From positions 59,370 to 123,369 of IMG/VR virus record IMGVR_UViG_3300008339_009519: DNA of 64,000 nucleotides. One strand, written 5' to 3'. The notes below the pieces were generated by a model. It did no database searches and had not been told where the DNA came from. It was given only the letters and a program-made list of their open reading frames with translations. This document shows, piece after piece, positions 1 through 9,800 of this stretch. The translations under genes were made by a program, and so were the position numbers. The first letter of the stretch is position 1, and each line of letters starts with the position of its first letter. This DNA comes from a virus.

Positions 1-849
1 TCTATTCTTGAAATAAATTCATCTATTGTGTCTAAACTGTCACCAATTAAAGCATTAATAAATTTACCAGCAGTTGTTTCTGGCAAAGCTAATTCTGGGG
101 TTGCTCTTTCTAGCGAATCGGCAAATGGTTTAGTCCAAGATGGGAACCTATTGAGAATATTTCTAGTGTGGTCAGATATAACTGGGCTTAATATATCCTC
201 TATTTGGACTTGAATTAGCAAAAGGAAATTGGCATCAGAGAGATCTGAAGACGTACTGAACTCTACTTTAAATTTAACATAGCGTTTTACATCTCTCAAA
301 AAAAGTAATGAAGTGTTTTCATTAATGTAAGCTATTTGCTGCCATTCTGATTCTTGTGCGTTTTCAGTTTCAGAAGTAAAAATTTTAATTTGTACTGTTG
401 GTATTTCAGAACCAGGTAGATTATTTATTGCATGCTTGTAGCCAATAATATCGGCTCTGCTTGTTGTATCAACAAATCTATATAAAAAACTAGACTGGGA
501 ATCTGGACCTAGAATCCAATATGGAGATGCATCATCAAGATTAAAAAGATAATATCCATTTTGGATCTCATCATAATTAAAGAAACCATACTGTCCGTGA
601 ATCTTGGTCTAATTTAATTTCCCCATAATTAGTCACCTTTACGGAGCCATCTATGGTTGGAGTAGCGTCCTCCAAGATTTCAGTTCCTACAAATGTAAAA
701 TCGCCAAGTTCATTGAGGCCATTAGGAGATCTAAATGTAGAATAATTTGTGTAGAACCTATTTGAGTAGATGTCAAATACATTGGAAGTCCAGGTAGATG
801 CACTTATATTAAAATCATTTTTATTTAATGCTAAAAAATAAGTTTTCAT
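1..849 (-). CDS. Tail/baseplate-region protein, partial, rebuilt through a CGGA +1 shift
   Basis: The gene starts with ATG at 849, after an AGG-rich ribosome site, and runs 85 codons to CGG at 595-597. The zero frame stops five codons later (577-579). The +1 frame is open from just before the CGG to the left edge of the window: 197 codons with no Met and no usable start of its own, so it must be the continuation. The fused product is at least 282 residues. No catalytic motif is seen. The upstream part is rich in Asn, Tyr and Thr, and the downstream part holds beta-strand-like stretches followed by a more helical end. Its place after the baseplate J gene would suit a gpI-like or fibre-connecting baseplate protein, but I do not recognise the family. 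The C-terminus lies outside the window. Confidence 0.7.
594..597 (-). other. CGGA +1 shift site 1
   Basis: The zero frame reads TCA CGG ACA GTA TGG TTT CTT TAA. The shifted frame reads CAG TAT GGT and onwards, and is closed upstream by TAG about five codons before the CGG. The shift must therefore occur in a short window that contains CGGA. Confidence 0.8.
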
Positions 850-863
850 CTACCTGTCCTGAA

Positions 864-2156
864 TTAAATGGTATCAAGCCATATTGAGTATTCTGAAGTA
901 ACTCCATTATTTGGGTGAACAAACATCAAATGCTGAGATGGTCTACTCATAGAATTAAAATATTCTTGGGCATAGGTGTTGGTGCTTTCTGGAGAACCCG
1001 AAATTCTCAATGTTGATGTACCAATAGTCATTTTTGCCTGCTGGTGGTAATGACCCATGAATACATCTTCAAATTCCTCAGGGATAGCCCCGTCTTTCCA
1101 CCCCATCACCTTTCTATAGTAAGCGGTAACTGTGTTAGGTGACGGCATTTGGTCTCCATGAATTAAAAGGCTTCCATATGAACCGATTCTATCCACTGCA
1201 TACCAGTGTCTTTCGCCTCTTCCATCTGGAATATTAAAGGTTATTCTTGGCTCATTTCTAAATATAAGACTTACAATTCTATAGAGAAGTCTATCCATAT
1301 TTGATTCTGGGTCGTACATCTTTCTATTTCTTCCACCAACAGAGCCATGGTTTCCTATAACTCCAGTAACATTTACTTTGCTAAAATTCTGTAGTGCTGT
1401 AGTAAGGAACTTAGAAAGAACTTCTGGTCCATTGATTCCAACCTGTCTATATAAACCAGAATCAAGTAAGTGGCTTTGACCAGGGAATATCTCTTCTCCC
1501 TCTACAATGTCTCCTAAGAGCCAAACATGAAGAGTGTCAACTGGATGATCTGCTCTCTGCATTTCAACGATCTTAAGCATCTTTTCTGTATAGAGCTCTA
1601 TTCTTTGTGCTAGTACTTCTGAGTCATAATCCGGTGTCAGCTTGCCCAACTGCCAGTCTGCAAAGACTGCTACAGCTACTTCTGCGTCACCTTGACCACT
1701 TCTTTTAAGTTCCTTTTTTTCTGGAACAGTTATATTTACATTTGCGAATGCGTCATAAGCTGCTGCGTAGATCGCGTTTACAGTTTCATTTCTTACATTC
1801 TTGTGCTTATCAGCTAATCTTGCTAGTCTTTTGTTCTCTGATCTTAAAAAATCAATTGTAGAATCAGTTATATTTCTTTCTGGATGAGCTATTCTAGCTA
1901 ATTCAATATTGGATTCATTTGACTGTTGATTGTCTATTTCTTCTTCTTCTATTTCATCAAAAGTATTATAAAATGAATCTTGTCCAGTAGAAAAATACAT
2001 TGAAGCTTGATCTTCAGAAACTTCTTTTGCAAAAAGGTTGTCTGCCATTACTGAGCCTGGGATGTCTTCATCTCCCTCAACAAGCCCTCTGGCGTGTTTC
2101 ATATTTTTTGCTTTGACTATGTGAGTTTTAGTGACAAGAAAAAGCTTGTCTGACAT
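864..2156 (-). CDS. Calcineurin-like metallophosphoesterase
   Basis: A 430-residue protein with the metal-binding motifs of the calcineurin-like phosphoesterase fold in order: FADWQLGK (about 170), LGDIVEG (about 217), GNHGS (about 270), HGDQ (about 335) and GHYHQ (about 370). The family includes Mre11/SbcD-type nucleases and many phosphodiesterases; the substrate here is not evident. The first 140 residues are acidic and low in complexity and belong to no family I recognise. I prefer ATG at 2156 over an upstream GTG at 2165. Its position inside a baseplate operon, between the J-like gene and a tail gene, is unusual for an enzyme of this type and could mean a virion-associated role or simply co-transcription. 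Confidence 0.85.
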   Translation of the reverse strand: MSDKLFLVTKTHIVKAKNMKHARGLVEGDEDIPGSVMADNLFAKEVSEDQASMYFSTGQDSFYNTFDEIEEEEIDNQQSNESNIELARIAHPERNITDSTIDFLRSENKRLARLADKHKNVRNETVNAIYAAAYDAFANVNITVPEKKELKRSGQGDAEVAVAVFADWQLGKLTPDYDSEVLAQRIELYTEKMLKIVEMQRADHPVDTLHVWLLGDIVEGEEIFPGQSHLLDSGLYRQVGINGPEVLSKFLTTALQNFSKVNVTGVIGNHGSVGGRNRKMYDPESNMDRLLYRIVSLIFRNEPRITFNIPDGRGERHWYAVDRIGSYGSLLIHGDQMPSPNTVTAYYRKVMGWKDGAIPEEFEDVFMGHYHQQAKMTIGTSTLRISGSPESTNTYAQEYFNSMSRPSQHLMFVHPNNGVTSEYSIWLDTI

Positions 2157-2175
2157 GTGTACCACTCTTTCGGTT

Positions 2176-3345
2176 CTAATATCCTGTAGAAGACATTATA
2201 ACAGAAAAAACGGACACAGTGCCAGCTATCATGTATTCTCTTTCAGAATTTAGGGTGAATATTCCCTTGGGGATTTCTTGCCCTCTTGCTGTCACGCTAA
2301 GAACATTTACAGATTTTATAAAGTCTGAAGAAGCTCTTATCTGAGATTCAATGTCGGCATAGGAAAGTGTACCACCAATAGTGAACGAGTTCAAGTATCT
2401 TCTCAAAAAGATTGAAGCCTGGTTTTCAAGAGCAGAAACTGCCGCACTAGACAAGCCCTGAGGCAGCACTATATTAACAGCTAGGCTGATAGGCACTCTT
2501 TCTGCAATTCTTATATTTAATTTAATGCCTACAGGCTTTCTTGGGGAAAGATTATCTAACACGTTTTGAACAAATGAAGGACTAATCGTTTGAGTTTCTG
2601 GGACTACAATAACATCACAGGAACCCATTCCATATGATGACTCACGTATACGTACGTCTCTGACCCCAGGAAGGGCAAGAGCGTTTAGTCTCAATGATTC
2701 AGCGGTGCCGTATGACTTTTCTTTAATAGAAAAGCTTATTCTTCTCCTGTAGGAGTCATCACTTTCCATACCTGGCATAGCAAATATCTCTTTTGTATTT
2801 GTGCAAAATATGATAGATCCCTCTACGGAAGTAAAGTTATGCTTAGTAAGAGTATTTTTTGCTGCAGTAAAATCTTGCCCAGTAAAAGAAGCAGCTATTC
2901 TTCCATAAGCTCTGGTTGTGCCAGCAATAATTGTTACTGAATCTTGAAGTTTATATTGGTACTGTTTGGAAGAAAATTCTGTAACATCATTATAAACTAA
3001 TGTATCTTTTGGTATGACTATATCGCTAGATGATGGAGAAGAAATAAAGAATTCTATATTATAGCTCATTCTATCTTGTTCTATTTCTGGAGAAACAATT
3101 TTTCTTCTTACCCCATACAATTCACCTATAAGGTCCAGTGATCTACCAGAAGCTGTGGATATAGATGTCTGATTGACACTAAACTTTAACGCCTCATATA
3201 AATCACCCATTTCTACTGCTACCGCTTCAGCAAAGGCTCTAGCTATTGAGCCAGGATATGTTGCAGTAATGCCAGCATTTTTCTCTAGTGACAGAAGCAT
3301 CTTCCCTAGAATCTCTGTTTTACTTTTGCTGTATACGATTGGCAT
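2176..3345 (-). CDS. Baseplate J-like wedge protein
   Basis: A 389-residue member of the baseplate J family, structural wedge proteins of contractile tails related to P2 gpJ and T4 gp6. Diagnostic features are the N-terminal helical segment ending in SGRSLDLIGELYGVRR (about 65-80), a central beta domain, a conserved 'MPGMESDDSYRRRI' segment near 195-208, and the C-terminal pattern of a helical 'SDFIKSVNVL' region. Length is typical. ATG at 3345 is preceded by AGGAG. It follows the gp25-like gene, the standard order in myovirus baseplate operons, where the two proteins assemble together. Confidence 0.9.
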   Translation of the reverse strand: MPIVYSKSKTEILGKMLLSLEKNAGITATYPGSIARAFAEAVAVEMGDLYEALKFSVNQTSISTASGRSLDLIGELYGVRRKIVSPEIEQDRMSYNIEFFISSPSSSDIVIPKDTLVYNDVTEFSSKQYQYKLQDSVTIIAGTTRAYGRIAASFTGQDFTAAKNTLTKHNFTSVEGSIIFCTNTKEIFAMPGMESDDSYRRRISFSIKEKSYGTAESLRLNALALPGVRDVRIRESSYGMGSCDVIVVPETQTISPSFVQNVLDNLSPRKPVGIKLNIRIAERVPISLAVNIVLPQGLSSAAVSALENQASIFLRRYLNSFTIGGTLSYADIESQIRASSDFIKSVNVLSVTARGQEIPKGIFTLNSEREYMIAGTVSVFSVIMSSTGY

Positions 3346-3357
3346 TTTTGCTCCTGT

Positions 3358-3741
3358 TTATATATCTTGAGTTATGGATAGGGTAATTGGCTCTAAAGAG
3401 TTGTCTTCAATATGCACATCAAATCTTATTGCTGTTGCAGATACTGGAACTGCGTCTATTGATATAGATCTTCCTTTAAATATTCCACCTTTAGTTTCAT
3501 TTTCTAAAGCTTCTCTAATAATTCTTTTGCCTATTTCACCTGTAGTTTTACTTTGTGGCATTCCTTTGAGAAGGGACAAGTCACAACCTAATCTTGGGTA
3601 AATTGTAAAATCATTTGGTTCAGTCATCAACCTTAAATAGATTTGCTGGGTATCTTTTTGAGCCCTATTTTGGACCATAGCTATATCTTTATTGCCAGAT
3701 AATTTAATGTCTCCATCGTATCCAAAATAAAAATCGCTCAT
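3358..3741 (-). CDS. gp25-like baseplate wedge protein
   Basis: A 127-residue protein of the gpW/gp25 family, the wedge subunit that contacts the sheath initiator position in contractile tails. The typical pattern is visible: an N-terminal 'DIAMVQ' strand, 'DTQQIYLRLMTEPNDFTIYP..G' (about 30-55), a helical 'IGKRIIREAL' and a C-terminal beta hairpin ending in 'ITLSI'. I chose the start at 3741 because its ATG overlaps the preceding stop as TAATG, which implies translational coupling. A longer start at 3768 would lie 27 bases inside the upstream gene. Confidence 0.88.
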   Translation of the reverse strand: MSDFYFGYDGDIKLSGNKDIAMVQNRAQKDTQQIYLRLMTEPNDFTIYPRLGCDLSLLKGMPQSKTTGEIGKRIIREALENETKGGIFKGRSISIDAVPVSATAIRFDVHIEDNSLEPITLSITQDI

Positions 3742-4424
3742 TATTTTTCCAAACCGTCTGTTATCCATGGAAAGTTTTCTAGATTTCCTGACTTATTTAA
3801 CTCACTATTTGAAACTTTATCTAAAGCGTCTTGGAATGTATATCCATTTGACATGAAATCGACAAGTAATTCAACTTCTGATTCAGTGTGCGTTTTAGCA
3901 TACGTGTCAATTAAAGTTTTTTGCTCTAGAGTAAGTTTATTTGGGTCAGATACCAGTGGAGTATCCTTTCCTAAATTTAAACCTAAACCATATTCACCCA
4001 TAATAGTAATAGGGCTTTGCTCTTGGTTCTGTGTAAATTGCTCCAAATTATTCAAATAATAACCTGATCTATAATAAGCTGGATTATTTAAGAAATCATT
4101 AGTTTTTAAAAGAGCTGGCTCATTATACACGTCAGAAGCTGGATTAAATGATTTGTCATTCCATCTTAAACCGTCATCATCTCTACAAAAGAACTTAATA
4201 GAATCTGCTACAATCGCAACACTTCTTGTATTTGGATTTAAAATAAGTCCAACACCAGGAGCTGCAAATATTTCTATTTCACCCGAGTCGGCTATTCTTA
4301 TGAAACCCTTGTGGTCTGGATGAGTAATACCAACTTCTCTATTTGAAAATTCTTTTCTTCTCTTTAATTCTGCTCCCTCATTAAAGACATTAGATTTTCT
4401 TGACTCTTCTTCATTATTAATCAT
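3741..4424 (-). CDS. Baseplate-associated protein of unknown function
   Basis: A 227-residue protein between the spike and the gp25-like gene. The N-terminus is charged; residues 30-85 look beta-rich (alternating hydrophobics around GFIRIADSGEIEIFAAPG), and the C-terminal third is helical (EQKTLIDTYAKTHTESEVELLVDFM). No catalytic motif or membrane segment is seen. The ATG follows the spike stop by two bases and the stop overlaps the next start, so it belongs to the baseplate operon and is probably a structural or assembly protein. I do not recognise the family. Confidence 0.7.
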   Translation of the reverse strand: MINNEEESRKSNVFNEGAELKRRKEFSNREVGITHPDHKGFIRIADSGEIEIFAAPGVGLILNPNTRSVAIVADSIKFFCRDDDGLRWNDKSFNPASDVYNEPALLKTNDFLNNPAYYRSGYYLNNLEQFTQNQEQSPITIMGEYGLGLNLGKDTPLVSDPNKLTLEQKTLIDTYAKTHTESEVELLVDFMSNGYTFQDALDKVSNSELNKSGNLENFPWITDGLEK

Positions 4425-4426
4425 AA

Positions 4427-4790
4427 TTACACCATAAACTTTGGGATACCGGTATCTACCGTTGTATTTCGAGTATTTTTATATGAACGTGGTTCGTTGA
4501 AGTACATTATAATATATGGATCGTCTTCGTGCTCATCTCTAAAACCCACGAGGCATCGTGTGCCTGGTGATGGGGCTACTGATTGTATGCCATAGATAAA
4601 CGGGCAAGGGACATTGGGTATCATGTTCCCGAATATTACTTGAGAACTTTTCGTCAACCATTACAGTAGCTGTATTTTGAGCTGAATTATAACTCATTAT
4701 TGTTCCAGGTCTATTTTTTACCTGCCTAAATTTTGAGTCATCAATTTGATCAGTTATTTTTTTATCAAATTTTGGATAGTTAATTGCCAT
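4427..4790 (-). CDS. gpV-like tail spike/baseplate OB-fold protein, rebuilt through a CGGG +1 shift
   Basis: Two overlapping frames make one 120-residue protein. Residues 1-54 are read from ATG at 4790 to CGG at 4629-4631; residues 55-120 continue in the +1 frame after CGGG. The joined sequence has the layout of the OB-fold of baseplate spike proteins (gpV/gp5 family): 'RPGTIMSYNSAQNTATVMV' strand pair, then 'IPNVPCPF', then 'SPGTRCLVGF' and 'DDPYIIMYF' strands. Neither frame alone gives this fold: the zero frame runs into about 30 unrelated residues, and the other frame has only a TTG start. The protein is short for a spike, so it may be only the OB hub with the needle tip elsewhere. Confidence 0.8.
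4628..4631 (-). other. CGGG +1 shift site 2
   Basis: The only site with G as fourth base. The zero frame reads ATT CGG GAA; the continuation after CGGG reads AAC ATG ATA CCC. The shifted frame is closed by TAA about 11 codons upstream. The OB-fold pattern continues without a gap across the join. Confidence 0.75.
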
Positions 4791-4807
4791 AATTACCTTC
4801 TGTAAAA

Positions 4808-6863
4808 TTAAACGTTTTCTTCATAATATTCACCATTCATCCAATCTTCAATATATGGATATGGTTTATTATTTTTGAATTTTGTTCTAATCCAACTTTT
4901 TAAAGTTTCTATTTTTTTACCACTATTAGTATATGCGGAGGAAATAGTAGAAAATTTTACCTTGTTAATAAATCCATATGTTCCTTTATAGTCTCCCCAT
5001 GGACCAAATATATAATTATCAAATTGAGTATTGTTTTTTAATCTTTTAGAAAATTCTACTTCTCCAGCTCCCGTAACGCCTACCATGTAAGCTTGGTTGT
5101 ATGGTATAAAAATTCTTTGATCAACCGTACTTCTAGAAGCTGTATTTTTTACTTTATCTTCTAAGTCAGACTGAGATAAACCTTCTTCTGTAGCGTAAGC
5201 TAATTTAAGGCCGAGCACGTTTTGGTCACTTGGATACTTTAAGAAAAATGTTTTTTTACCGTTTGCTGCTGGAAGTAAATTTATTTGGAACAAACCGAAA
5301 GAAAAATCTTTAGTAACCCTATTAGGGTTTAATGCATACGGGCTAAATCTAGATTCTCTTTCTGCGATCCCTACAAAGATGGCTGCGACTTCATAACTAT
5401 ATAGGCCAGTTGTCACTAGCATGTTTAGAATTTCATCAGGAGATAATGTTTCATTTGGCTTATTATAATAATTTGTTTTAAATTTATCAAAATTTAACTC
5501 CGAACCACCACCTGAACCACCAAAAGAAATTTGCCCTAGTGTTTCAGCCATCGCTGGAGTTAAAAAAGATCCTGCTCTTTGCGCACTAAAACTTATATGG
5601 ATGTGGTTTCTATGGCTACTATCGCATCCAAAGTTTATATACGGAGAAAGAGCTTTGTATTTAACTCTAACAGCTGAGTTTGAATCCTCTAAACCTTTCT
5701 CCAAAACACCTAATTCACTTGCAAGCTGATCATGGACTATGATTAAATCTGGATGTAGCTCTCTTGGAAGTTTTTGAAGATTAGATAAAAAAATGTCTAG
5801 TCCTCTTCTATAGGAATCAAGATTTGTTACAAGATTTATTGGTGGGTTTATTCCATCTCCGACCATATCAATGTCAAAACCTCTTCCAAAGGAGTGATCG
5901 GAAACACCATTATTTTCTGCGGTTAGAGCTCCAAAGTTTGATGAAACAATAGTTCTATGTGTTCCTTGACCACCAGAAATATATGATGTGTTTGTTAATT
6001 CCAAAAGAAGTTGTATAAGAGCTGCTGAGACATAGCATGTTTTTGTTCCGTGAACCTATATACTCTTTTGGTATCGGAATCCCAGAACCGTCTCCGCCAC
6101 CATAAAAAGTTCCACCTTGATATATCTCAAAACCCAATTTAGTTAAATCTTGATTTGTTCCACTAGGTAAAGTATTTTGATTAAAATTAATAGAAAAAGT
6201 TGATATACTACCTTTAAAATTACTTTTTTTATTTAATTCTGATGTTTTAGTTTGATATATTTCTTTTTCTTTGTCTGTTAAATTTTCTTCAAGTGCTATT
6301 TGTCTAGAACCACCATTATAGGATTCTGCATTTTGCGCGGGGCTATATCCGGTTGTGCTATGGCTATAGCTGCCACCATAATCATTACCAACTGAGCCGC
6401 TACCATCTGTGTTTAAAGTTGTAGAATTAACAACAGTTGCGTTCATCGCTCTCAAAGTTGCTTCAAATCCACTTGGAGCAACGCCAGTTGACATAATGGA
6501 CTGTTTCATTATTTCAGATCTAGCTGCAGCTCCAGTTAAATATTTACTATTAGTTGGATCGTCTGGGTCAGCTATTTTTATTTCATCATCTATATCTGCT
6601 TGTGCTGCCAATATACCGTGTAGTGCTGATTGGGTTGACTGTGCGTATGCTGCCGTAGCAAAAGCTGGATTTCTGAAAAGTCCATCTCCTTGTAAAATTT
6701 TTGCTGGATCAGCACTTCTTAAAGTTCTATCCTGCATCGGCAATCTTGACATTGTTGTATTCTTAACAACAACTTCACCATTTGGATAAAACTGTGAACC
6801 TACCTTATCAACAATGCTTTGGGTGCTTGAAAAATCAGATGAATCTAGTTCAAAATCAGACAT
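4808..6863 (-). CDS. Tail-associated cell-wall hydrolase: M15-like peptidase plus lysozyme-like transglycosylase, rebuilt through CGGA
   Basis: The fused product is 684 residues: 272 codons to CGG at 6048-6050, then 412 in the +1 frame. Residues 1-270 form an Ala/Ser/Thr-rich virion-type region. A peptidase M15 (VanY/D-Ala-D-Ala carboxypeptidase-like) zinc site follows: H323 and D330 in SDHSFGRGFDID, and the HxH pair at about 420-422 in NHIHIS. After a Gly/Ser linker comes a lytic-transglycosylase-like domain with the catalytic Glu in AERES at about 503 and the FGLFQIN signature after it. The downstream frame has no ATG near its beginning, only TTG at 6004, so independent translation is unlikely. 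The role expected is local peptidoglycan opening at the tail tip. It lies beside the spike and hub genes. Confidence 0.83.
6047..6050 (-). other. CGGA +1 shift site 3
   Basis: The zero frame reads GGT TCA CGG AAC. The shifted frame after CGGA reads ACA AAA ACA TGC TAT GTC and is closed upstream by TAG three codons earlier. Shifting here adds 14 residues before the TTG at 6004 and joins the N-terminal region to the M15-like domain. Confidence 0.82.
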
Positions 6864-6864
6864 A

Positions 6865-9800
6865 TTATTCTACTTCTCTTGGTATTGGTGTTACATCTTC
6901 TACTGAATAAAGCGCAGGTCCTTTAATTGCTAAAAGCCCCTTAGTGTAAACTTGAGCTAATCCTGTAGTTACAAGTTCCCAGTTAAGCGTTATAGGACTT
7001 CCATCATTATAGTACTCATTCCATTCGGCCATTGGCCATTCTGCTGCTTTTTCGTATACCCTATAAAGAATAAGAATCGATATTGCAGCGTCAAATGCTT
7101 TCTTTTCTAGGTTAGTTAGTCCGTTTAGTGCGTCAGTTTCACCCAATGATTCAAAATGAATATATCCGTTTTCTGGAACTGAACTATATATTGGAGGGGA
7201 CATTGTGTAAACGGCTTGCTCATCTACAATTGCGTCATAAAGTGTATCAAATCTTGTGTAAACAACAGATTGTGGACTTATGGATTCTTTTACTTTTTCC
7301 TTTATATACGCAATTGAGTTCGATGTAGATTCTGGAATTCCTAAAAATATTCCTCTAACCTTTAGATAAATTGAATTATATATATCTTTGTCAGTTCTAT
7401 AGAAAACACTTGCCATATAACGATCATCCCAATTTTGGGTTTTTGATTCATACGCAGCTAAATAATTTTCTGGGTTGTTGTATGCTGCTCCTGCTTCAAA
7501 ATCATCAGCTGTTAAAATCATGGCAGGATTATTAGGACTTATTCTTAAGACAAATAACTTTCCTTCAAGAGCTTGCTTAGTATAATGAAGTGCTTTTGAT
7601 GCTGGAGAGTTTGGGTTGATAATTGCAGTGTCAGAAGTAACGTTATTCTTAGCAAGTTCTGCTGTGTTTATTCCCTCAAATCTAACATCATATTCTTTGT
7701 TTGTTAGCACATCGTATGCCTTTATGGTGTCACCGTCTTTGACATGCGTTACTTTAACAATTGCTTTAAAGAATTCATTTAACCCTGTTTTTTCTGGACC
7801 AAGACCAGAATACTTTAATATCTCTGATTGTACTATTGCATTTTCCAAACTTATGTGTCTAACTAACGCACTTATTTCTTTTTCTTTCCAACCAAAACTA
7901 CTTAGTAGATCATCACTTCTGACAAATGCGTGTCCATCTGCTGTTTTAACTTTTGATCTAACACCAAGAATACCTGGTAATAGTCTCTTTGAATGGTATT
8001 TGCCAACAACCATTCCTTGGAAATTGGACAACCCTGCGTCCATTGGTTGACCATTTTTTGACAAATATTGTATATAACATCCGTGTTGATCCAACACATT
8101 GTTTCTAACCCATTTCCAAGCACTCCAGGCTGCATCTGTTAAACCAGCACCAACTGCTGCAACTGCGCCAGCAGCAAGAGCTCCTGTTCCGCCTGTAGCT
8201 ACAAATGTGGCTGCAGTAGCTGTGGCAGTTATTGCTGGCATTACTAGGCCTGCAAAAATAGCTGCTCCTGCACTACCATCAGTTTTGCCTGTATTATTCT
8301 TTATTAATTGTTTAACTTTTTCATTTGTGTCAGGGAGAGAGTCTGCCAATTGATTTGCTTGTATGTCTCTAAGCAAAGCTGTATGGCCATGTGTATATTG
8401 CATGCCGCCCATCATTTGATCTTTTAGCATGTCCCCTAAATTATCTATTGACACATCACCATTAATAGTGAGTCTACTGTTATTGGACTTATTCAGTAGC
8501 AAAAGCTTTGCATCATTTCTTAGATTCATCATGCTGAAGTGTGCGGCGCACCAAGAGGACATAAACCATCTTGCTGGGTCATTTACGCTTACAAATGCAT
8601 TAGGAGTTATACTTGTTATAAAACCTGTTTCTGGGGTGAAGTGGTGCACTACTTGTTCTACTTCGAATATTCCATACATTCTTTCATAAACGTCAGCTAA
8701 GTAAACTAAGTCGTGTGGTCTAATGTCTGCGTTTCCTACAACAATTATTTCTCCACCATATATATCTTTTAAAGATTCTTTCAAATATGCTAAGGCGACT
8801 CTTCTTGCTGTCAGTTCATCCGGTTCACCTTGAGCATGTTTTGCAATTCCTCTTGCTGTTTCAAGAGGGTGGAAAATTGGATGAAGTATACCGAAGACTC
8901 CTTCACCTTTTGCGTTATCAAAGTAAAGCCCAGTTTCAACTGTTTTTTCAACTTGCTTTTCAGCTGGAGCAGATTTGTCTAACGATACTGTTACTGGATA
9001 TTTGCCATCAGAAACCGCAGTAATTTGAGTTGCTACCTTACCATTTTCCTTAATATTATTGGACAAGATGTGAGTGAATGAGCTTAGATAGTGCATTCTT
9101 TGGAACGGCTCTCTGATCTCAACTACTGGTTCACCATATTCTCTTGTAAATGGATTATCTACAGCTCTTAACAAAGTCCCAGGTCTACCAAGAGAATAGT
9201 AGATTGAATCGTTATAAGCCTTATTTAAAATATTTGCTTGTTTAGTAAAGTTTTCTAGCTCTTGTAGTCCATAACCCATTTGAGCCATAGACATTCTAAA
9301 CATATTAAGAAGATTTCCAAGAGCCGCATCAAATGCTGTAAATATAGGACCAATATTTCTGTCCCAAAAACCAATTGCATCTTCGCCAATTCCAGTAACC
9401 CAGTTGCTAGCGTTGTTGCCCTCTTTTGCGTTTTTTTGTAGAAGCTTAATAAATGCTTGACTGTTTGATGCGTACTGAGCGTTATAGTCTATGAAGGCAT
9501 GGAACATTTTGTCTACTGATCTAAAACTCCATTGATCATTTTCATTACCAAAAATGTCTAAAGCCGCTACAGTTGCTCCAAATGGAATAGACACTGCTGT
9601 GGCAGCAACAGTGGCAGCTGTCCCCCAGCCAGTTGCACTATAACGCTTTTTATCTGGTCTTAGTACAAGCCATGCTCTTGCATAAGGGTCTGACCACATC
9701 TTTTGTCTGAAAATACCTACTAACAACAAGAATAATTGTTTTGGACTTTCAACACTTTCTAGTAAAAGTTTAGCTTTTTCTTCTGAACTAGAAGTTGATT

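Noticed and set aside
28-213. Plus-strand open frame at the left edge
   Set aside because: It is antisense to the long shifted frame of the first gene, without ribosome site or recognisable product; similar plus-strand frames across the window were rejected for the same reason.
577-585. CTT TAA as an RF2-type +1 shift site at the end of the first frame
   Set aside because: It resembles CUU UGA of the RF2 gene, but no Shine-Dalgarno-like sequence precedes it and the other nine sites have no such element; CGGA a few codons earlier is common to all.
4427-4657. Separate small gene from TTG at 4657
   Set aside because: The OB-fold pattern begins in the other frame and continues here; no ribosome site precedes the TTG.
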